Assembly (NCBI GenBank): GCA_002328585.1
Contig: DCUV01000063.1
Span: forward strand, 43,103 to 107,102
Source of the DNA: Spirochaetia bacterium UBA2205
GTDB taxonomy: Bacteria; Spirochaetota; UBA4802; UB4802
Direction: 5' to 3'
Length of the DNA: 64,000 bases
The position numbers and the translations under genes were made by a program. The notes beneath the pieces are model-generated. The model was not told the DNA's origin. It saw nothing but the letters and a program-made list of their open reading frames with translations, and ran no database searches. Below, piece after piece: positions 53,073 through 62,187 of the stretch. Within the stretch, counting starts at the first letter, position 1. Every line of letters starts with the position of its first letter.

Positions 53073-54107
53073 ATGTACTATACTATAAAATGGGATGATA
53101 CAGCCGTTTCAATGCTGGATCAACGGATGTTACCGGTACAGGAAATTTACCGGCATTACACCAATTATCATGATGTAGCTGATGCAATTCGTTCTATGGT
53201 TGTGCGTGGAGCGCCAGCTATTGGTATTGCAGCAGCTATGGGGATAGCCCTTGCAGCGGTAAAAAACAAGCTGTCGGTTCTTGATGAATTTAAAACTGAG
53301 ATGGCAAGGGTATGTGATGAGTTTGCACAAACCCGCCCCACAGCAGTAAACCTTTTCTGGGCAATAAGCCGTATGAAAACAATTATAGAAGAGGCAACTG
53401 ATATTCAGCATTGCAAAGAAGCCCTTGTTGATGAGGCAAAGAAAATTCACCATGAAGATATTGCCATAAACAAAAAAATTGGTGAAAACGGGCAGAAGTT
53501 TTTGGAAGATGGCATGGCGGTGATGACATACTGCAATGCGGGTGCACTGGCTACCGGTGGTTATGGAACTGCGCTGGGCGTTATACGCAGCGCCATAGAG
53601 CATGGGAAAAAAATAAAAGTGTATGCCTGTGAAACCCGTCCTTACTTACAGGGGGCACGCATCACTGCATGGGAGCTTTTTAAGGATAGCATTGAAACAA
53701 CGCTTATCTGTGATAATATGGCAGGGTACTTTATGAAAAAAGGGGAAATTAATTGTGTGATAGTTGGTGCTGATAGGATTGCTGCAAACGGAGATGCGGC
53801 AAACAAGATAGGTACCTACACAATGTCCCTGCTTGCAAAGGCGCATGCCATTCCATTTTATGTTGCTGCTCCGCTATCAACGTTAGATACAAATACTCTT
53901 AATGGTGATAGTATTATTATAGAAGAACGCAGCATTGATGAGGTTGCATATATTCAGGGTGTGCAGATTGCGCCGGAGGGCATATTTATTAAAAATCCGG
54001 CATTTGATGTAACCCCGGCTGACAACATAACAGCTATTATCACTGAACAGGGAATAGTAGAGCATCCTGCTGCAACAGGAATAGCCCCGCTTTTTAGTGT
54101 GCGATAG
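53073..54107 (+). CDS. mtnA: S-methyl-5-thioribose-1-phosphate isomerase
   Basis: MtnA converts methylthioribose-1-phosphate to methylthioribulose-1-phosphate in the methionine salvage pathway. The 344-residue product has VRGAPAIGIAAAMGI (about 45), MTYCNAGALATGGYGTALG with the catalytic Cys (about 154), CETRPYLQGARITAWEL, and VGADRIAANGDAANKIGTY with the catalytic Asp. TGAGGTG precedes the ATG. The gene ends with the dispersed GCGATAG motif, whose TAG is the stop codon. Confidence 0.97.
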   Translation: MYYTIKWDDTAVSMLDQRMLPVQEIYRHYTNYHDVADAIRSMVVRGAPAIGIAAAMGIALAAVKNKLSVLDEFKTEMARVCDEFAQTRPTAVNLFWAISRMKTIIEEATDIQHCKEALVDEAKKIHHEDIAINKKIGENGQKFLEDGMAVMTYCNAGALATGGYGTALGVIRSAIEHGKKIKVYACETRPYLQGARITAWELFKDSIETTLICDNMAGYFMKKGEINCVIVGADRIAANGDAANKIGTYTMSLLAKAHAIPFYVAAPLSTLDTNTLNGDSIIIEERSIDEVAYIQGVQIAPEGIFIKNPAFDVTPADNITAIITEQGIVEHPAATGIAPLFSVR

Positions 54108-54233
54108 TTACTATTAAATGCTGTTTAAACAAGCGATAAAATAAATTTTTTTAGTTGCTTTTATTCACAACGTGTAGAGGATAAATACATCCTTACCGTC
54201 ACTTTGAACGCTGATTCAGGGTCTAACGATCAT

Positions 54234-54303
54234 TAATTGGATTTCGGGTCAAGCCCGGAATGACAGAAGTGGCAAAAGGATTTCGAGTCAAACACGGAAT
54301 GAC
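54234..54303. repeat. Tandem pair of GTCAAGCCCGGAATGACAG-type repeats
   Basis: Two similar ~32-base units, GGATTTCGGGTCAAGCCCGG... and GGATTTCGAGTCAAACACGG..., each ending AATGACAG, just upstream of the coiled-coil gene. They resemble the degenerate AGAATGACAG phrases near 3119 and 10325, so they may be remnants of a dispersed family. Confidence 0.5.
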
Positions 54304-54334
54304 AGGAATGTAGAAGTATATTATCGGAGGAATT

Positions 54335-54763
54335 ATGAGGCAGGTTAGCAGTATTATATTTGTTATACTTAGCATGTTGCTACCTGGTACAATCGGTGTT
54401 GCAAGGGACATTCCCTATACACTTGAAGATAGAGAACGGTTGATACGGGTTGAAACAAAATTAGAAGAAAGCTACAAGGTTTTGCATAGCAGAATTGATG
54501 CGGTGGATAAAAGAATTGATGCGGTGGATAAACGCATAGATGATGTTAAGGGGTTGCTGTACGTTTTAATAGCAGCAATATTTGCGCAAACTGTTGGAGT
54601 AGTTGGCTTTGTAGTATGGGACCGACGAACCGCATTATCACCTGCTATTAATAAAACAAAAGAGATTGAAGAAAAAGAAGATAAGATTATTACTGCATTG
54701 AAACAATCAGCAATGAAGGATAAGAATATTGCAGAAGCGTTGCGAAAGGTAGGAATGCTTTAA
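54335..54763 (+). CDS. Small membrane protein with coiled coil
   Basis: A 142-residue protein with a signal peptide-like start (MRQVSSIIFVILSMLLPGTI, about 1-22). A coiled-coil segment (about 33-75) contains a perfectly repeated 7-residue unit RIDAVDK. A membrane helix (LYVLIAAIFAQTVGVVGFVV, about 76-95) and a charged C-terminal helix follow. The DNA of the repeat is a 21-base tandem duplication at 54491-54532. No function is recognised. CGGAGG lies before the ATG. It is convergent with the prepilin peptidase. Confidence 0.75.
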   Translation: MRQVSSIIFVILSMLLPGTIGVARDIPYTLEDRERLIRVETKLEESYKVLHSRIDAVDKRIDAVDKRIDDVKGLLYVLIAAIFAQTVGVVGFVVWDRRTALSPAINKTKEIEEKEDKIITALKQSAMKDKNIAEALRKVGML

Positions 54764-54780
54764 TAATTCAAAAATATCCA

Positions 54781-55545
54781 TTATATGTAATAATAATAGA
54801 GTAAAATTATCTCTCTTCCATACAGTACTGCTACTATAAATCCTAATGTAAGAAACGGTGCAAATGGTATTTTTGCTTTCAATGTCTTTGTTTTTATAAC
54901 AGCAAAAAGTATTCCAAACAATGCACCGCTCACAAGAGCTATCTCCAGAGCTACTATCGTTTCTGAAAAGCCTAAAAAAAAGCCCATTGCAACAGCATAT
55001 TTTATATCGCCGCCGCCAAATCCGCCTTTTTTTATCAGTAACGGCAGTATAAAAACAACAAGCATGAGCACTGCGCCTTCAATGTGTGAAACCACTTCGC
55101 CTTCTATAGCGGTGATGATAATCCCTGCAATTAGGATTATGCAAACAAGGAGGTCAGGAATCTCCATGGTTATAGTGTCGATTATAGCTATGGATACGCT
55201 TGTTGTGAAGGCAACAAATAGCACAGGAGCTATCGCCAGTGGGAATTGAAGAACAGTAATAACAGCAACAATGCCGCAAAACAGTTCAGAAAGCGGGTAA
55301 AGTAGTGATACAGGCTTTTTGCAGTAAGCACAGCACCCCTTTGTTAAACAATAGCCTATAACGGGAATAAGGTACACTGGCTTTATTTTTTCATGGCAGT
55401 GTGGACAATGCGAGGGATATGTCAGTGCATGGCAGGGATTTTTTGTGTACATGCCGTTGGTGTAGCGTATGATAAATGTGTATAAAAAGCTTCCCCACGA
55501 GGCTCCAATAATAAATGCAAACGCAACAATAAGTGTATCATTCAT
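54781..55545 (-). CDS. Prepilin peptidase (A24 family, PilD/ComC-like)
   Basis: A membrane aspartic peptidase of 254 residues that cleaves and often N-methylates type IV pilin-like precursors. The N-terminal domain has SHCPHCHEKIKP and GCCAYCKKPVSLLYPLSE with the paired Cys-X2-Cys zinc motifs (about residues 46-85). The catalytic Asps are in IIDTITMEIPDLL (about 128) and GFGGGDIKYAVAMG (about 174). Eight hydrophobic segments fit the family. It stands alone here, with no pilin or secretion genes around, so its substrates lie elsewhere. Confidence 0.94.
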   Translation of the reverse strand: MNDTLIVAFAFIIGASWGSFLYTFIIRYTNGMYTKNPCHALTYPSHCPHCHEKIKPVYLIPVIGYCLTKGCCAYCKKPVSLLYPLSELFCGIVAVITVLQFPLAIAPVLFVAFTTSVSIAIIDTITMEIPDLLVCIILIAGIIITAIEGEVVSHIEGAVLMLVVFILPLLIKKGGFGGGDIKYAVAMGFFLGFSETIVALEIALVSGALFGILFAVIKTKTLKAKIPFAPFLTLGFIVAVLYGREIILLYYYYI

Positions 55546-55729
55546 ACGTAATTGTTAATCCAGGTGGATAAAAATTATGTAATAATCTATTGGTAACGAT
55601 ACTATATCAAAGGATGTTTACTCAATAGCATAAATATGTTATTGTAATTATGCGATGCTGAATTGGGTGTAAAGCTATAACGTTGACGATGATAATGTTC
55701 ATCTCCATTTATGTAAACAAGTATCATAC

Positions 55730-56419
55730 TTACATGCCAATATAGTAGTTAACACCAAAAAGCAAAAAATCGCCCTTTACCGAGATGGTCCGCTTATCCG
55801 TGCCTGAAACTTCATCCTTAATAGGGATGGAGCGTCCTTCCTGATGCATCCATTCAACTGAAAGGGTAATTTTTGATGTAAGCGGCGCTTCAGCTCCCAT
55901 TATGTAATGAAAGCCAGGGATTGAATCTGCATAACGAACCTTGAAGTCAGGATTGGTTTGTTTAATCTCAAGATAGGCATAGTTATAGGTAAGCCCTGCC
56001 CCCAGGAAGAAATATGCACGCTGCTTCAACGGTAAAATAAGACCAACGGTTGCAGGCAATCCAAACTGGTAGGTTGATATTTTTACTCTGGTGCTATCCG
56101 CTTCACCTCTCACGCTGTAGGGGCTTGTAAAATGTGCGCCAATCCTAAAAAGAAAATAGTTAAACTGATAGCGTACGTTAATCCCCCATACAAAGGAATA
56201 GGGGGTGCTTATCTGGTCAACATCTGATGCAGTTGTTTTGGCTTGAGTATTCCATTGGGTAATAGCAGGTTCTAAATGGTTGGGATCATGGGTAAGGCCA
56301 GCATTAAGGCCTATGGAAAACTCGCCAATGGCAAATGCATGTTGATTTAATATAAATATAAATAATAGCAGGGCGATAGTTATTATAATAGTGTGGTGTA
56401 CTGTTTTCATAATGTTCAT
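55730..56419 (-). CDS. Outer-membrane beta-barrel-like protein, paralogue 3
   Basis: A 229-residue exported protein with a signal peptide (about 1-30, ending before IGEFSIGLN). The rest alternates polar and aromatic residues, with glycine-rich turns and a C-terminal strand ending in YYIGM, typical of small outer-membrane barrels. It shares its layout (GLNAGLTH near the start, a FFLGAGLTYNYAY centre, a SVEWMHQEGRS element) with the next two genes, most clearly with 57164-57820. Function is unknown. It is 2 bases downstream of its neighbour. Confidence 0.72.
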   Translation of the reverse strand: MNIMKTVHHTIIITIALLLFIFILNQHAFAIGEFSIGLNAGLTHDPNHLEPAITQWNTQAKTTASDVDQISTPYSFVWGINVRYQFNYFLFRIGAHFTSPYSVRGEADSTRVKISTYQFGLPATVGLILPLKQRAYFFLGAGLTYNYAYLEIKQTNPDFKVRYADSIPGFHYIMGAEAPLTSKITLSVEWMHQEGRSIPIKDEVSGTDKRTISVKGDFLLFGVNYYIGM

Positions 56420-56421
56420 AG

Positions 56422-57174
56422 CTAAATTGGTTTAAAGTAATACGATATCCCTAAAAGAAATCGATAGCCCGTGAAATCTAATGGTGCATAATCTGTATTG
56501 CCATCACCTTGTTTTGAATCCTTAATAACGGTTGTTGTACCACGGTAATATGATAAGGATGTTGCAATTGCCACCTTTTCATCCATGAAATATTCGCCTT
56601 CAACATTTAATACCAGTGGATAGTCATGCCCTTTAAATTCGCCTCTGTAGAGCAACGGTGCATCGGATTCAAACTTATTTCGGTATCTGCCCCATGCATA
56701 CGCAATGCCGCATGAAAATGTTATCTTCATGTCCTTGTAAAACGGTATAACAATGCCAAAAGTTACCGGTATATCAAAGCCATCATATCGGTAGGTGCAT
56801 TCCAATAATCGGGTGGTACCGCCATCATCATATACTGTTTTGCCCTTCCCGCCCCATACGTTTTTAAAATAGTTGGCACCAATTCGTAGTGCAAAAAAGT
56901 CATACATTACAATCTTAACATTAATCCCGGCAGTAGCTCCTATGAGCCTGTGTATGTGCGATGTATTAAATCCTGAAAAGGATCTATTTATTCCGTCTAC
57001 ACCATTGGTGGAGCCAAAGGTATTTTGCTGTTCATATGAATAAAGGTTATCGCCTAATGACGGGATATAACCGGCATAAAAGCTAATAGCCTGGTTAAAT
57101 GGCGAAGCATATACAGCAATGGGTGCGAGAGCTATCGCCGCCATAAAAAGTATTTTTCGTAATTTATAATACAT
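56422..57174 (-). CDS. Outer-membrane beta-barrel-like protein, paralogue 2
   Basis: A 250-residue exported protein with a signal peptide (MYYKLRKILFMAAIALAPIA, cleavage near residue 23) and a beta-rich body. SFYAGYIPSLGDN, FALRIGANYF, FSCGIAYAWGRY and a final FRLLGIS-like strand YRFLLGISYYFKPI mark barrel strands ending in an aromatic. It is more divergent than the two flanking paralogues. Its start overlaps the end of the preceding gene by 11 bases, so the three are co-translated. Confidence 0.72.
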   Translation of the reverse strand: MYYKLRKILFMAAIALAPIAVYASPFNQAISFYAGYIPSLGDNLYSYEQQNTFGSTNGVDGINRSFSGFNTSHIHRLIGATAGINVKIVMYDFFALRIGANYFKNVWGGKGKTVYDDGGTTRLLECTYRYDGFDIPVTFGIVIPFYKDMKITFSCGIAYAWGRYRNKFESDAPLLYRGEFKGHDYPLVLNVEGEYFMDEKVAIATSLSYYRGTTTVIKDSKQGDGNTDYAPLDFTGYRFLLGISYYFKPI

Positions 57175-57820
57175 AGTACATTACACCTAACATGATTCTG
57201 TGACCACCATAGTTGATAAAAAGATCTTCATAGCCGTTTGGGTTCAATGTTCCTGTTGTTGTTATTACTGGATCTGATTGAGCGTCTACATACATCCATT
57301 CCATGTAAAGCGAGGTGGAGCTTGTTATATGAAGCTGTATACCAGCTAAAAATCCAGTACCCAAACAGGTTGCATCAATATCTTTAGATGAACCATCAGA
57401 AAGCCTTACGTTGCCAGTGCCGTAAAAATACGAAATGCCACCCCCTAAATAAAATACACCCTTATCGAGCAATGGGAATTGCAAGCCTGCATAAAATGGA
57501 ATCATAGCATATTTTACATTGTAGGATTTAACACCAACGGCAGCCTCATCTTCCAGAACCTTCCCTTTGTTAAGGGTGAATGATGTATCAGCGCCGGTGC
57601 GGATAAAAAAGTAAGGTACTGACAGTCTTACCGCTATTCCAAAAAGAATACTGTTTTGAGGGTCGGTCTTTGCATCAGGATAAAAGGTAGTTATATCACC
57701 AACGTCATGTTGTGCGCCAACATGAATACCTATGCCGGCGTAACGTTGTGCATAAACGGTAACAATACCTATATGCAGTACTATCACCATGGTTGTAAGG
57801 ATAATAGCTTTTTTAACCAT
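57164..57820 (-). CDS. Outer-membrane beta-barrel-like protein, paralogue 1
   Basis: A 218-residue exported protein with a signal peptide (MVKKAIILTTMVIVLHIGIV, cleavage after VYA near 24). The beta pattern GIGIHVGAQHDVGDI, FFIRTGADTSF, FYLGGGISYFYGTG and LYMEWMYVDAQSD leads to a terminal HRIMLGVMYYVL strand. Matching strands in 55730-56419 support a tandem duplication. It is the first gene of the barrel cluster; AAGAAGG precedes the ATG. Confidence 0.73.
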   Translation of the reverse strand: MVKKAIILTTMVIVLHIGIVTVYAQRYAGIGIHVGAQHDVGDITTFYPDAKTDPQNSILFGIAVRLSVPYFFIRTGADTSFTLNKGKVLEDEAAVGVKSYNVKYAMIPFYAGLQFPLLDKGVFYLGGGISYFYGTGNVRLSDGSSKDIDATCLGTGFLAGIQLHITSSTSLYMEWMYVDAQSDPVITTTGTLNPNGYEDLFINYGGHRIMLGVMYYVL

Positions 57821-57909
57821 TAATAACCTTCTTAATAGATTACATCGACGATAATTAGGAAAATCAAAAGTAAAAAAGTCAAAACAACAATTATTTAGAT
57901 TTTACACTG

Positions 57910-58221
57910 CTACATATTCTTGAAAAGGTCAGCAGCTTTATTTTTGCTGGATAGCCTTTCATAATCATCATAATCCACAAAGATAAGGTGTGGTAATTTC
58001 TTTTTAAGGCGCATAACAACCTCAGCGCTTTTACCACCACGGGCATCTTTTGATGTTACATATTTAAATTCTCTGTTACATGTTGGACATGTATGTAAAT
58101 CCTGCAGTTTAAGCCCTGGTGTTTTACAACCGGGACAAAATCCAAAAAGGTCATCAGCCATTAATAAGTGCTGTTGTATGTCTTTAATATCGGCTTCCTG
58201 CCATATCCGCAATAAATCCAT
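57910..58221 (-). CDS. Small zinc-ribbon protein
   Basis: A 103-residue protein. An N-terminal helix (MDLLRIWQEADIKDIQQHLL) precedes a zinc ribbon with FCPGCKTPG (about residue 28) and TCPTCNREF (about 46). The C-terminal half is a basic region with VVMRLKKKLPHLIFVDYDDY, a possible strand-helix pair. No family is assigned; nucleic-acid or protein contact is possible. The ATG at 58221 is chosen over a TTG six codons earlier. Confidence 0.68.
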   Translation of the reverse strand: MDLLRIWQEADIKDIQQHLLMADDLFGFCPGCKTPGLKLQDLHTCPTCNREFKYVTSKDARGGKSAEVVMRLKKKLPHLIFVDYDDYERLSSKNKAADLFKNM

Positions 58222-58296
58222 AGCATATATCCTTAACAATTTTTTTCAATTTCAATGGTACGATAGTTATCGTGAAAATGCAAATGTTTTTTACAT

Positions 58297-60009
58297 TCAA
58301 CTTGTTGTTAAAAAATCTTTTAGTTTCATCTTCTTAACGCGTAAAGGTTTTTCCTGCATTACCACTACAACATTTTCTTCATTATTAAAAAATTGTGATG
58401 TGTAATCAACTTTTTTCTTACATTCTTCATTGACAATAAAACCAATAGACTTTGCTTTAATAACAGCTTCTTGCATTTTTGGAAATGTGATATCACTGCC
58501 CAATTTAAAATTTGCATCCCAGAAAATATGCGTGAAAATTTTAAAAGTTTTATAATCTCCCTGCTGTACTCTTTTATAACAGTAGAGATAATCCTTTTCA
58601 GTAACCTTTGCTTTTTGGCATGCTTCCTGTAATGTATACCCTTGATTCAGAAAAAACTGAACTGCCTCTACCGGTTTTTTCCATCTGTCGGCAACAACCT
58701 TTTCCTGTATGATGGGTATTCCGTGTGCATACGCATCGTTTAGCAAACGGTAATATCGGAATGTTTCAACAAACGGATGCTCACGCAAAAAGTTTGAACG
58801 AGCTGCCTGAGGGAAGTGCGGCAAAACGATAATGGTTGCAATTGTGCTCACCACAGACAAGACTGCTATAATCCATGCATACATTGCAACCGACGATTGC
58901 GTGGCAGGTGATATATGGTTGCGGGTAGTGGATGACATGCGCAAAGAGTTTTTAACAGTAACTATCGCATACGCTAGTATAAAACACATAAATGGTGCAG
59001 CGGGAACGAGATGTCGTGGATTAAACGACATCGCAGGGACCACCGGCACGATGCTCTTAACTGCAAATGTTAACAGAATAAAGAATACAAGCGGTATAAT
59101 GATGAGTGACTGAATGGTAACATCCGGTTTTAATTTTTTTATGCGAATGACAAGGTAGCATGTGCTGAGTATGTATGCATAAAAATATAACTTTTCAAAT
59201 ACATTGAGTTGAGCGTATCGTGACAACAAGCTCCACACAGAGGGTAGTGCCATAAGGTTGCCACTGCTTAAATGCGAACCAGCTACAATTTGTGCTCTGC
59301 CTAATGGCATCCCTGCTAAATAGTAGTAAAGGGCGGTTTCGCATAGAAAAAGAGCAAACAGCACAAAACCAAAAAACAGCACATGATTATATTTCCTTTT
59401 CATCATCCATATACAGATGGCAAAACCTGGAATAAAGAATAACGCTGTTTCTTTAGTGAGGTATGCCATAAACATGAAAAACGAAGCTGCCAGAAGATAC
59501 CAGTATTGGTGTTTGCTGGAATCATTAAACTTAACAATGAACCAGGCGCTTATCAGGATATATGCTGCTAAAAATCCATCCGGTTTAAGTTGCACAGCAT
59601 GGCTGAACATCTTGGGATACAATATCAGCAGCATGGAGCTAAGGAAGGCTATATTGATTCCACATGCTCGCACTGCAATTTTATATAAAAATATTATCTG
59701 AAGGACATAAAACAAAAGCGGCATGATATAATACACAATAGGGTGGGTGCCAAAAATACACTGACTCAACGTTACCGGCAGTATCATGCCAAAGCGCACA
59801 GTATGGTGATTAAGTATATATGGCAGTCCATAGTAAAGCCGTTTGGCAGCAAACCAGTAGCTTGCGGCATCGCCGCCTGTTTCAATATTGGTGACGGTAA
59901 GAAACCTGAATAAAAGCCCAAAGAAGAGTATCAGCAAAAGTATGATGTTTTCTTTGTTAAAAAAAGACGTGAACCATGTGATACTGTCATGTGCAGTAAT
60001 TTTTTTCAT
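58297..60009 (-). CDS. GT39/83-like membrane glycosyltransferase
   Basis: A 570-residue polytopic protein with about ten to twelve hydrophobic helices in the first 430 residues and a soluble tail. The first extracytoplasmic loop has TGGDAASYWFAAKRLYYGLP (about 45), the position of the conserved acidic residue in PMT/ArnT-type enzymes, and HPIVYYIMPL follows. Such enzymes use polyprenyl-phosphate sugars to glycosylate lipids or proteins on the periplasmic side. The acceptor is unknown. The ATG at 60009 is used; an upstream TTG would add eleven residues. Confidence 0.8.
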   Translation of the reverse strand: MKKITAHDSITWFTSFFNKENIILLLILFFGLLFRFLTVTNIETGGDAASYWFAAKRLYYGLPYILNHHTVRFGMILPVTLSQCIFGTHPIVYYIMPLLFYVLQIIFLYKIAVRACGINIAFLSSMLLILYPKMFSHAVQLKPDGFLAAYILISAWFIVKFNDSSKHQYWYLLAASFFMFMAYLTKETALFFIPGFAICIWMMKRKYNHVLFFGFVLFALFLCETALYYYLAGMPLGRAQIVAGSHLSSGNLMALPSVWSLLSRYAQLNVFEKLYFYAYILSTCYLVIRIKKLKPDVTIQSLIIIPLVFFILLTFAVKSIVPVVPAMSFNPRHLVPAAPFMCFILAYAIVTVKNSLRMSSTTRNHISPATQSSVAMYAWIIAVLSVVSTIATIIVLPHFPQAARSNFLREHPFVETFRYYRLLNDAYAHGIPIIQEKVVADRWKKPVEAVQFFLNQGYTLQEACQKAKVTEKDYLYCYKRVQQGDYKTFKIFTHIFWDANFKLGSDITFPKMQEAVIKAKSIGFIVNEECKKKVDYTSQFFNNEENVVVVMQEKPLRVKKMKLKDFLTTS

Positions 60010-60356
60010 GCTTAATTTTTCCTTATACAAAAGATTGTACAATCATTATTTCATTATTCATAACAATTATCTGAATAAACATCAATTTCATGATTTAGAA
60101 AAAAGGGATAAATATACAATAAAATTTTTATAAAAAATCATGTATTTAAAAATTTAATGCCTTTATAATGTTTGCAATAGTTATTGCTGATATAGTCATT
60201 TGTAATAATTGTAATAATTGTAATAAAAAACTTTCTATATACCGTATTTATTGAGGGTTTAATTATTGCAGTATTGTTGTGATTTTTAACATACCAATGT
60301 TGTATGCATTGCATAAGCAATGATTGTTTTTTTCCATTGGGGAGGCATTGTTTGTT
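60010..60356. other. AT-rich intergenic region with a short tandem repeat
   Basis: About 347 very AT-rich bases on the 5' side of the glycosyltransferase and the 3' side of the HAD gene. At 60202-60226 the unit GTAATAATT occurs almost three times in tandem. No gene, RNA or clear terminator was seen. Confidence 0.5.
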
Positions 60357-60803
60357 TCATAAACACAGACTGCTTATTTTCTTTGTGTTATGAATTATCC
60401 TTGTTATTGCATCATATTCTGCCTGATAATCTGCTATTGGAGCTTTTGAGTTTTTGCGATATGGTTTTATAAGGAAGCCTTTACAACCAAGCTTTGTAAC
60501 AAATTGTATTTCAGCAGGGTCATCATCTATAAGCAACTGTCCTCCAATCTTTCTTATGTCTTTATACATTCCTTTGTTTAAGGGATCATAGTCTTCACGA
60601 TAAATGAACTTTTCAAAATAATGATGTAAATTATGCAAAAGTAAAATTTCTTTTGCGCGGAGTTTGGTAGAATTTGTCCACAAATACAGATGAATATTTT
60701 TTTTCTTTAAGGTTTTAAGAAAGTTGGTTATACCTGGCCTTACTGTAGAACCAAATTCATCAATCAGTGTGTTATCCATATCAAATATTATATGTGTAAT
60801 CAT
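60357..60803 (-). CDS. HAD-superfamily phosphatase
   Basis: A 148-residue haloacid-dehalogenase fold protein. Motif I is IFDMDNTLID (residues 5-14) with the nucleophile Asp, motif II WTNST (about 42), a motif III Lys in the KGMYKDI region, and motif IV LLIDDDPAE (about 89). Without a large cap domain it is a subclass III or I minimal phosphatase. The substrate is unknown. The ATG at 60803 fits the domain start; a GTG seven codons earlier is less likely. Confidence 0.83.
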   Translation of the reverse strand: MITHIIFDMDNTLIDEFGSTVRPGITNFLKTLKKKNIHLYLWTNSTKLRAKEILLLHNLHHYFEKFIYREDYDPLNKGMYKDIRKIGGQLLIDDDPAEIQFVTKLGCKGFLIKPYRKNSKAPIADYQAEYDAITRIIHNTKKISSLCL

Positions 60804-61290
60804 TATGCTGACTCCATAGTACACTTACACAACGACTATATGTTGACTGTACAGGTTTAATGTATAATGGCGGAGCATGGTAAAAAAGCAAATAAAAAAT
60901 TTTTTGCCAATAAAAAACCATAGGGTCAGAGCCTATCATTTTGTGTAATAAATATTTGACAATCCTGAATAAAACTATATACAACCATCAGGATTATGGC
61001 TAATCTTTATGGTTGTAATTCAATGAATTCTGAAATATAAAACGAATAATAGTTTCCCAGCAGGAAGAAATAACGGATAAATTCCACAAGGGAAATATAA
61101 TCTCCATGAGCTATCGACCTTGCAAGGCTAAAGTCATATTTATATATTATACTGTTCCATCGTTACTATAAACAGGTGATTTATTACAATTTTTATTTGA
61201 CACAATCCCTACCGCTATCACAATAATGAAACACCAGCTCATCATGTTTATTGTTGTCAAATTACTTATAATGTGATACATACTATTACT
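60804..61290. other. Intergenic region before hemC
   Basis: About 490 bases with no gene. It contains a variant box ATAGGGTCAGAGCC at 60920-60933, a TTGACA at 61197-61202, and a TATAAT at 61267-61272 close to hemC. The TATAAT could be the hemC -10 box, giving a very short leader; its -35 partner is weak. Confidence 0.5.
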
Positions 61291-62187
61291 ATGATAAAAA
61301 TTGGAACACGGGGCAGTGATTTAGCATTATGGCAGGCGCAATTTGTGGCAGGTCAGCTTGCATGTGACTATGAGATAGTAACTATCAAAACAAAGGGTGA
61401 CCGTGTACAAAATGTGTCATTTGATAAAATGGAAGGCAAAGGTTTTTTTACCAAAGAGTTAGAGGATGCGCTGCTTGAGGGCAGGATTGATATGGCAGTA
61501 CATTCTATGAAGGATCTGCCAACGGAGATAACATCAGGATTAACGATAGCAGCAGTTACACAACGCGAGGATTCCTCTGACATTCTTGTTTTACGCAAAG
61601 AAGCGTATAGAGTAAATCATTGGTTTCCCCTTAAAGAAGGAGCAACGGTTGGGACAAGCTCGCTGCGGAGGGTTTCACAGCTAAAGTGTATCATGCCTTC
61701 GGTTGAAGTGCTGCCATTACGGGGTAATGTGCCAACACGGGTTAAACGCCTGCATGAAGGTAAATTTGATGCAATAATACTGGCAAAAGCGGGTATTACA
61801 CGGCTTGGCATAGTGCTGGATGAATATTATACTATGGTATTGCCCTTTAGTTACTTTTTACCGTCTCCCGGGCAGGGGGCGCTTGCAATAGAAACGCGCT
61901 GTGATGATGTGCATACAATCAATGCGGTTATCCATCTTCATGATGATGCTACAGCAAAAGCAGTAAGCGCTGAAAGGCAATTTTTAAAACGGTTTGGTGC
62001 TGGATGCCATGTCCCCCTGGGTGCATTTGCTCACTGTTATGGTTCTTCAGTTATCATTACCGGTGTTATACTTTCTGTTGACGGTTTACGGTCTATTCGC
62101 CATACCGTTGAGGATGATGATCCTGTAAAGGCTGGTGAACGGCTGGCACAGTGTATGATAGAGCAAGGAGCTGAGAGCTTTCTATGA
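61291..62187 (+). CDS. hemC: Porphobilinogen deaminase (hydroxymethylbilane synthase)
   Basis: HemC polymerises four porphobilinogens to hydroxymethylbilane in haem synthesis. The 298-residue product has IGTRGSDLALWQAQ (residues 3-16), KDLPTEI, GTSSLRR, LPLRGNVPTR, LPSPGQGALAIE, and the cofactor-binding Cys in GAGCHVPLGAFA (about 238). The ATG at 61291 fits the conserved start; an upstream GTG adds six residues. No ribosome binding site is obvious. The stop overlaps the next start as ATGA, so the two proteins are coupled. Confidence 0.97.
   Translation: MIKIGTRGSDLALWQAQFVAGQLACDYEIVTIKTKGDRVQNVSFDKMEGKGFFTKELEDALLEGRIDMAVHSMKDLPTEITSGLTIAAVTQREDSSDILVLRKEAYRVNHWFPLKEGATVGTSSLRRVSQLKCIMPSVEVLPLRGNVPTRVKRLHEGKFDAIILAKAGITRLGIVLDEYYTMVLPFSYFLPSPGQGALAIETRCDDVHTINAVIHLHDDATAKAVSAERQFLKRFGAGCHVPLGAFAHCYGSSVIITGVILSVDGLRSIRHTVEDDDPVKAGERLAQCMIEQGAESFL

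Noticed and set aside
60920..60933. ATAGGGTCAGAGCC considered as a full box
   Set aside because: One base differs (AGGG for GGGG) and no module lies on either side; listed only as a variant in the gap entry.
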